Below, piece by piece: positions 20,511 to 25,348 of a stretch of DNA of 25,348 nucleotides. The position numbers and the translations under genes are program-made. Every line of letters starts with the position of its first letter. The first letter of the stretch is position 1. The notes below the pieces were generated by a model. The model did not search any database and was not told the origin of the DNA. It worked only from the letters and a program-made list of their open reading frames with translations. This DNA comes from Candidatus Woykebacteria bacterium RBG_16_39_9b (GTDB lineage: Bacteria > Patescibacteriota > Microgenomatia > Woykebacterales > RBG-16-39-9b): the NCBI GenBank assembly GCA_001816695.1, contig MHCR01000002.1, forward strand, positions 10,353-35,700, in the 5' to 3' direction.

Positions 20511-22592
20511 ATGAGACTTCGAAAGCCGTATAAAAGAGGTCATCTTAAATTGAAACTAAAGAAAAATACCGTTCAATCTCTAGTTGGTCTTTTTTTGCTT
20601 CTTTTGGCTGGGATTAGCTTAATTTCCTTGTTTGGGGTCAGCGATCCTGTGGTGAGATTGAGAGAATTTATTTATTATTTTTTGGGTTGGGGTAATGTCC
20701 TTCTCCCGGTTGTGTTTCTTTTATCTGGTCTTCTACTGCTTAATTTTTCCTTACCATTCGTATCTTCCAATTCAGCTGCTGGTTCTGCTGCTTTGCTAGT
20801 TTCATTGATTAGTTTGAGTGCCTTTATTTCTGATGATTCGTCCGGGGTTGTTGGCAGAACCGTTTCGGATGTTTTGTCTTCCCTTCTGTCAATATTTGGG
20901 GCAATTTTTGTTTTGCTAATTGCTTCAATTGTTTCAATTATTATTATGTTCAACACTTCCTTGGAAGGATTAATTGCTTTCATTCAGCAGGTGAATAAGG
21001 TTTTTGTTGCTGTTATAAAACAAGTTTTTTCTCGAGAAGAAAAGAAAGAGGGATCAAAAAAGGAGGAGCCAGTTTTTACAACCCGGGGTATAAGTGAAGA
21101 TTCTGGTGCTGAGGAAAAAGCTGATAAAGAAATAGGGCCTGTTACAAGTAGCATTTCAGGCCCGAACGAGGTTTGGGAATACCCACCACTTTCAATTTTG
21201 AGTGATTCTTTGGGATCAAAGGCTAATAGAGGGGATGTTAAACAAAATGCGGGAATTATCGAAAGAACCCTTGATAATTTCGGTATTCAGGCAAGGGTGG
21301 TTGAAGTTAATATGGGTCCTGCTGTAACTCAATATGCTTTGGAGATTGCTTTAGGTACAAAATTGACTAAAATAACGGCCCTTTCCAACGATATTGCATT
21401 AGCTCTTTCCTCACCGAATGGTATGGTGAGAATTGAAGCACCGATTCCTGGTAAATCTTTAGTCGGCATTGAAGTTCCGAATATTGCTCCTGAAACCGTG
21501 CCGCTGAAATCCATTCTAACCTCGTCTCAGATGCAAAAATCAGAATCCAAACTTTCCTTGACCCTTGGGTTAGATGTTTCTGGTTCGCCCATTATCGATG
21601 ATTTAGGTAGAATGCCACATATGCTAGTTGCTGGTTCAACCGGTTCTGGTAAGAGTGTAGCAATTAATTCCTTTATAACAACGCTACTTTTTAGATCAAC
21701 ACCAGAAGAAGTTAAATTTATTTTAGTTGATCCGAAGCTGGTAGAACTTTCCCAATGGGCTGGGATCCCACACCTTCTCACCCCGGTTATCACCGAACCC
21801 GAAAAAGTTCTTTCCGCGCTGAAATGGGCTATTTCTGAGATGGATAGGAGATATAAACTTTTTAAAGAAGTTGGGGTAAGAAATATTAACTTGTACAATG
21901 AAGCGGCTGGCTTTCAAACTATGCCGTATATAGTAATTATTATTGATGAGTTTGCTCATCTAATGCATTTTGCTCCAGTTGAGGTGGAAGATGCTGTAAC
22001 AAAATTAGCTCAAATGTCCAGAGCTACTGGGATTCACATGATATTGGCGACACAAAGACCAAGCGTAGATGTAATAACTGGATTAATAAAAGCAAACGTT
22101 CCTTGCCGACTAGCGTTTAATGTTACGAGTAGAGTTGATTCACAAGTAATAATAGATCAACCAGGAGCGGAAAAGCTACTTGGTAGAGGTGATATGCTTT
22201 ATGTTCCACCGGATGCCTCTAAACCACAACGGATACAAGGGGTGTTCGTCTCAGAACCTGAAATAAAAAAATTAATCGACTTTTTAACAAAAAGTGGGGT
22301 TGAACCACAGTACACAGAAGAGGTTATTAGCATGCCGGTTGGCAGAGTATCTGGAAAAACTGAAAACCAAGATGAGCTATTTGATGAAGCTGTTAGGGTT
22401 GTCTGCCAGTACGACAGGGCCAGCGCGTCTTTACTGCAGAGAAGACTGAGAGTAGGTTATGCCAGAGCCGCTCGTCTTCTTGATGAATTAGAAACTGCCG
22501 GTGTTGTTGGTGTACAAGATGGTTCAAAAGCACGAGATGTATTAGTAAAGGATCCTGCCCGCGTTTTAGGTGGCGCTGAGGAAGAAAATTGA
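20511..22592 (+). CDS. ftsK: DNA translocase FtsK/SpoIIIE
   Basis: 693 aa from the ATG at 20511. A basic N-terminus and about four membrane helices (about 20-165), a charged linker (about 170-220), then the motor: Walker A G-S-T-G-S-G-K-S (375-382), Walker B with I-I-I-D-E-F-A-H (D479-E480) and A-T-Q-R-P-S-V-D. A C-terminal winged-helix gamma domain (about 625-675) has R-L-R-V-G-Y-A-R-A-A-R-L-L-D-E-L-E. FtsK pumps chromosome ends across the division septum. The gamma domain reads polarity sequences in other species. A perfect -10 box lies 8 bp before the ATG. Confidence 0.96.
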   Translation: MRLRKPYKRGHLKLKLKKNTVQSLVGLFLLLLAGISLISLFGVSDPVVRLREFIYYFLGWGNVLLPVVFLLSGLLLLNFSLPFVSSNSAAGSAALLVSLISLSAFISDDSSGVVGRTVSDVLSSLLSIFGAIFVLLIASIVSIIIMFNTSLEGLIAFIQQVNKVFVAVIKQVFSREEKKEGSKKEEPVFTTRGISEDSGAEEKADKEIGPVTSSISGPNEVWEYPPLSILSDSLGSKANRGDVKQNAGIIERTLDNFGIQARVVEVNMGPAVTQYALEIALGTKLTKITALSNDIALALSSPNGMVRIEAPIPGKSLVGIEVPNIAPETVPLKSILTSSQMQKSESKLSLTLGLDVSGSPIIDDLGRMPHMLVAGSTGSGKSVAINSFITTLLFRSTPEEVKFILVDPKLVELSQWAGIPHLLTPVITEPEKVLSALKWAISEMDRRYKLFKEVGVRNINLYNEAAGFQTMPYIVIIIDEFAHLMHFAPVEVEDAVTKLAQMSRATGIHMILATQRPSVDVITGLIKANVPCRLAFNVTSRVDSQVIIDQPGAEKLLGRGDMLYVPPDASKPQRIQGVFVSEPEIKKLIDFLTKSGVEPQYTEEVISMPVGRVSGKTENQDELFDEAVRVVCQYDRASASLLQRRLRVGYARAARLLDELETAGVVGVQDGSKARDVLVKDPARVLGGAEEEN

Positions 22593-22598
22593 TTCCTC

Positions 22599-22627
22599 TT
22601 GCTAACACTAGACCGTTCCCGTATATT
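22599..22627 (+). promoter_or_regulatory. Promoter of the RodZ-like gene
   Basis: TTGCTA (22599-22604), 17-bp spacer, TATATT (22622-22627); predicted start near 22634. The -35 is the same hexamer as at ftsK. Confidence 0.55.
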
Positions 22628-22631
22628 ATTC

Positions 22632-22650
22632 CATACCACTTGTCGGTATG
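22632..22650 (+). other. Inverted repeat covering the RodZ-like start codon
   Basis: CATACC (22632-22637) and GGTATG (22645-22650) form a perfect 6-bp repeat around a 7-nt loop; the right arm ends in the ATG. It could sequester the start codon in a hairpin or be a DNA-binding site. Confidence 0.35.
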
Positions 22651-23559
22651 AAAACAGTCGGGCAGATATTAAAAGAAGAAAGAGCCAAAAAGAATCTTAG
22701 TTTAGAAGATATCGAACGAAACACAAAGATTCGCAAAAAGACGCTTGAAGATTTGGAGAATGGTAATTGGAAATCTCTCCCTTCGAACCCCTTTGTCAAA
22801 GGTTTAATTAAAAATTACGGTAGTTATTTAGGTTTGAATGTTAACTCACTAGTGGCATTTTATAGACGAGAATTTGATGAAAGAAAATCTTCTTCAAAGA
22901 CTCATCCTCAACAACTAAAAAAACCAATATTTAGACTCACCCCTCAAATAGTTGTAGGCTTGGTAATAGCGATTTTAGTTGTTGGCGTTTCTGCGTATCT
23001 TTTTACACAGTACAGATCATTAACAGCAGCACCCTTGCTTGAGATAGAAGAACCAAAAGATAATATAAAGGTGACAACCTCAGAGGTTAACGTTGTTGGT
23101 CGTACCTGGCCAGATGCAATACTAAAAATAAATGGTCAGGATATTGAGCTTTCTCCAGGTGGGACATTTTCTGTGGCTGTAAATCTAAATCCCGGAGCCA
23201 ACGTAATAACTATTAGTTCTGCTAATCGATTTGGGAAAATTACTACAAAAAACCGAACAGTAATGGTTGAGACTAGTACAGAATTTGGTGATGGGGAAGC
23301 CACAGCTTCAGCTGAAAAAGCTAATAAACTTGAGATTTTAGTAAAAATTGGTCCAGGATCGGCAAATCTTAGAGTTGAGATTGATGGGAACAGGAGTTTT
23401 GAAGGTGTGTTACTCGCTGGAGTTAGTAGAAAATTTGAAGGAACAAAGAAAATTAAAATTACTACAAGTAATGGAGGCTCAACTAGGGTTTTGACCGATT
23501 CAAAAGAGGAACTTTTAGGTGGAGAAGGTGAAAAAGTTCAAAAAGAATATACTCGTTAA
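22648..23559 (+). CDS. RodZ-like helix-turn-helix membrane protein
   Basis: 303 aa. An N-terminal HTH_25-type domain (about 1-75: G-Q-I-L-K-E-E-R-x-K-K-x-L-S-L-E-D-I, then G-N-W-K-S-L-P-S-N-P-F-V-K-G and Y-L-G-L) is followed by a basic linker, one membrane helix (about 100-120) and an outside part with an Ig-like/carbohydrate-binding-like beta domain (P-x-x-N-x-x-V-T-T-S-E-V-N-V-V-G, G-Q-D-I, G-A-N-V-I-T-I-S-S-A-N). RodZ links the MreB cytoskeleton to the cell-wall machinery. No mreB is in the window, so the role is a family inference. It lies 55 bp after ftsK with its own promoter and no SD. Confidence 0.8.
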   Translation: MKTVGQILKEERAKKNLSLEDIERNTKIRKKTLEDLENGNWKSLPSNPFVKGLIKNYGSYLGLNVNSLVAFYRREFDERKSSSKTHPQQLKKPIFRLTPQIVVGLVIAILVVGVSAYLFTQYRSLTAAPLLEIEEPKDNIKVTTSEVNVVGRTWPDAILKINGQDIELSPGGTFSVAVNLNPGANVITISSANRFGKITTKNRTVMVETSTEFGDGEATASAEKANKLEILVKIGPGSANLRVEIDGNRSFEGVLLAGVSRKFEGTKKIKITTSNGGSTRVLTDSKEELLGGEGEKVQKEYTR

Positions 23560-23589
23560 AAAGAGCCAATACGTTATAATTTGACTCCC

Positions 23590-23618
23590 TTGACCGCTTA
23601 TTACCCGTATGTTATATT
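23590..23618 (+). promoter_or_regulatory. Promoter of the small membrane protein pair
   Basis: TTGACC (23590-23595), 17-bp spacer, TATATT (23613-23618) with TG one base upstream. Predicted start near 23625, leaving a leader of about 58 nt, longer than most here. Confidence 0.65.
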
Positions 23619-23636
23619 AAGCCCCCTAGCGTTGAA

Positions 23637-23678
23637 AGAGCTGCCCCCGCCGGGCAAGCCCTTTGCCTAGTAGGCTCT
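23637..23678 (+). other. Structured GC-rich leader before the small membrane protein gene
   Basis: AGAGC (23637-23641) pairs with GCTCT (23674-23678), enclosing GCCC/GGGC (23643-23646/23652-23655). The outer stem closes four bases before the ATG. There is no SD. A cis-regulatory leader is possible but unproven. Confidence 0.35.
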
Positions 23679-23682
23679 GTTT

Positions 23683-23970
23683 ATGGATACAACAACCTTC
23701 CTGATCATTATAGTAGTTTTGATCGCTTTGATTTTGCTTGCTGTAGGCATTTATGTAATTTTAGTGTTGCATGAAGCAAGACAAAGTTTGCAGCGAGCAA
23801 ATAGAATTCTTGATAGAGTTGATTCTATAACAGAGATCATTGATAGCAAGCTAGTTCGGCCAGCAACAACGATATCAGGTGTGTTTTCTGTTGCGAAAGA
23901 TTTATTAACTATTATCCGAGAATTTACTAAAAAAGAGAAAACGGTGGCGGAGAAAAATGGTGAGCAATAA
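23683..23970 (+). CDS. Small single-helix membrane protein (DUF948-like)
   Basis: 95 aa. One N-terminal membrane helix (about 5-28) with almost no cytoplasmic lead, then an amphipathic helical stretch (H-E-A-R-Q-S-L-Q-R-A-N-R-I-L-D-R-V) and a lysine-rich end. The layout resembles DUF948 proteins, which are often next to YtxH-type proteins, as here. Function unknown. It overlaps the next gene by 14 bp, so the two are translationally linked. Confidence 0.75.
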   Translation: MDTTTFLIIIVVLIALILLAVGIYVILVLHEARQSLQRANRILDRVDSITEIIDSKLVRPATTISGVFSVAKDLLTIIREFTKKEKTVAEKNGEQ

Positions 23971-24244
23971 TAACAATCATGAAACAAATGAAAGCCATTT
24001 TTATAAAGGTCTGTTCTTTGGTTTGTTGCTTGGCATTGGTGCCGTTTGGTTTATGAGAACAGAGACCGGGAAGAAATTAAAAGATAAATTACAAAAACAA
24101 GGCGATGATATGTCTGAGAATTTAAAGCGCAAGATCGACGCCGCTTTAGGTAAGGAATTTATTGAAGATGAGCTTGACGAAGATGAATTAGAGAAAGAAA
24201 AAAAACCCTCACTCAGAAAACGCTTCTTTAAGAAAATAAATTAG
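23957..24244 (+). CDS. YtxH-like small membrane protein
   Basis: 95 aa. A glycine-rich membrane helix (about 17-32, F-F-G-L-L-L-G-I-G-A-V-W-F) follows an Asn-rich N-terminus. Next comes T-E-T-G-K-K-L-K-D-K-L, the typical YtxH continuation, and a highly charged helical tail. YtxH proteins are general-stress proteins of unknown mechanism. The ATG lies inside the end of the preceding gene, with a GGAG about 6-9 nt upstream. Confidence 0.75.
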   Translation: MVSNNNNHETNESHFYKGLFFGLLLGIGAVWFMRTETGKKLKDKLQKQGDDMSENLKRKIDAALGKEFIEDELDEDELEKEKKPSLRKRFFKKIN

Positions 24245-24270
24245 CTATCTTCAGAATCAAGTATCTCACC

Positions 24271-24299
24271 TTAATAATAACAGTAAGCTGTTGTATAAT
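24271..24299 (+). promoter_or_regulatory. Promoter of the sugar-dehydrogenase-like gene, leaderless type
   Basis: TTAATA (24271-24276), 17-bp spacer, consensus TATAAT (24294-24299). The predicted +1 is base 24306, two bases before the ATG. Confidence 0.55.
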
Positions 24300-24307
24300 C
24301 ATTTTCT

Positions 24308-25348
24308 ATGTTTGTCCGGTACAAAAAGGCGTTTTTCATAATTATAGCGGTAGCAATTTTAGCAGCAATTGCCGTTGCAGTTTTTAACCAGCTTGAAACT
24401 CAATCAAAACGATTGCAGAATTTACCAGAAGCAACACCTATAACAACACCTTCCGCTAAAACAAAGACTGAGTTACCAGCCATCACTACTATTGCCACCA
24501 AACTTGAAATACCTTGGAGCATAACCTTTTTACCAGACAAATCAATTATTGTTACTGAACGCCTTGGGAGAATTCGTTTTATAGATCAAAACGGCGTTCT
24601 TGATTCAAAGCCGTTATTAGAGTTAGGTGATTCTTACCACTCCGGTGAAGGAGGTTTACTTGGGGTGACAGTACACCCAGATTTTGAAAAAAATAATCTG
24701 GTTTATTTTTACTATACTTACAAAGAAAAGGGAAAGATTTTAAATAGGGTAGTTAAATATGCTTTTAAAAGAAAGAGTTTTTCTGATCGCAAGATAATAA
24801 TTGAAAATATTCCAGGGAATCTTTTCCACAACGGCGGTAGAATAAAGTTTGGTCCAGATGGATTTTTGTACATAACTACTGGCGATGCTCAAAATGAATC
24901 GTTTGCCCAAGATAAAAGTTCTTTAGCCGGAAAAATATTACGATTGAAAGACGATGGTTCTATTCCAAAGGATAATCCTTTCAGTAATGCGGTTTATTCA
25001 TACGGACACCGTAATCCTCAAGGATTGGCTTGGGATGACAAAAACAGACTTTGGGAGACTGAGCACGGTCGCTCAGGTTTAAAAAGCGGATTAGACGAAC
25101 TCAATTTAATTGAGAAAGGAAAAAATTATGGCTGGCCGATTATCCAAGGTAGCGAGCAGACGTTAGGGATGGAAACTCCCATAGTAAACTCTGGGTCAAA
25201 CATAACTTGGGCACCTTCTGGATCAGCCTTTTACAAAGGTTCGATATTTTTTGCTGGTTTGAGAGGAATAACACTGTATGAAGCAATAATAAAAAACAAG
25301 GCGGCGATATTAAAGGAACATTTCAAAGGTAAGTTTGGTCGACTTCGT
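24308..25348 (+). CDS. PQQ-dependent sugar dehydrogenase-like protein (GSDH family), 3' end missing
   Basis: 347 codons, open at the window edge. An N-terminal signal anchor (about 8-28), a low-complexity Thr/Pro linker (about 40-60), then a six-bladed beta-propeller. Family motifs: I-P-W-S-I-T-F-L-P-D, G-E-G-G-L-L-G-V-T-V-H-P-x-F, F-H-N-G-G-R-I-K-F-G-P-D-G-F-L-Y-I-T-T-G-D, G-H-R-N-P-Q-G-L-A-W-D, E-H-G and G-K-N-Y-G-W-P. These match aldose-sugar/sorbosone dehydrogenases, which use PQQ outside the cytoplasm; the H in H-N-G-G is the likely catalytic His. No PQQ biosynthesis genes are in view. Confidence 0.85.
   Translation, partial: MFVRYKKAFFIIIAVAILAAIAVAVFNQLETQSKRLQNLPEATPITTPSAKTKTELPAITTIATKLEIPWSITFLPDKSIIVTERLGRIRFIDQNGVLDSKPLLELGDSYHSGEGGLLGVTVHPDFEKNNLVYFYYTYKEKGKILNRVVKYAFKRKSFSDRKIIIENIPGNLFHNGGRIKFGPDGFLYITTGDAQNESFAQDKSSLAGKILRLKDDGSIPKDNPFSNAVYSYGHRNPQGLAWDDKNRLWETEHGRSGLKSGLDELNLIEKGKNYGWPIIQGSEQTLGMETPIVNSGSNITWAPSGSAFYKGSIFFAGLRGITLYEAIIKNKAAILKEHFKGKFGRLR

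Overview
The window looks like a chromosomal housekeeping segment from a member of the Candidate Phyla Radiation (Patescibacteria), most likely the Microgenomates side. It is AT-rich and densely packed. Core proteins are present but trimmed (HrcA 243 aa, IF2 486 aa without its N-terminal extension, a DHH-family protein without its C-terminal domain), and many genes abut with no Shine-Dalgarno (SD) sequence. TGA is used as a stop, which argues against the recoded Gracilibacteria/SR1 groups. The lineage is an inference from gene content and style, not from a tree.

Layout. Bases 1-978 (minus): rpsT, a pilN-like gene and the first codons of a probable pilO. Bases 1051-4506 (plus): murJ and lepA. 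Bases 4550-5236 (minus): a two-repeat lycopene-cyclase-like membrane protein with no other carotenoid gene in view. Bases 5288-10303 (plus): a heat-shock block of hrcA, grpE, a small two-helix membrane protein, a possible 22-codon ORF, dnaK and dnaJ. The hrcA and dnaJ promoters each carry a perfect inverted repeat related to CIRCE but of different geometry. Bases 10302-10983 (minus): a stable-RNA transcription unit with its own promoter, a roughly 430-nt GC-rich structured RNA I cannot assign, tRNA-Gly(CCC) and an intrinsic terminator. Bases 11015-14498 (plus): nusA, infB and a degenerate DHH phosphoesterase. Bases 14507-20466 (plus): rpsO, pnp, an anchored DUF3352-like protein, a family 4 uracil-DNA glycosylase and RNase J. 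Bases 20473-25348 (plus): ftsK, a RodZ-like protein, two small membrane-associated proteins and a PQQ-dependent sugar-dehydrogenase-like protein cut by the window edge.

How the genes fit together. The nusA-infB-rpsO-pnp core is the classic transcription/translation/RNA-decay cluster without rimP, rbfA, truB and ribF. RNase J lies downstream of PNPase, so two RNA-decay enzymes are together. The hrcA cluster is a normal chaperone system under a shortened repressor. MurJ, FtsK and the RodZ-like protein point to a peptidoglycan-walled, dividing cell; PilN/PilO point to type IV pili.

The most notable points are the unassigned structured RNA beside tRNA-Gly, the two unlike CIRCE-type operators, promoters whose -10 boxes sit so close to start codons that the mRNAs should be leaderless, a hairpin plus T-tract with a tiny SD-led ORF in the pnp leader, and several family members with altered active-site or ligand residues.
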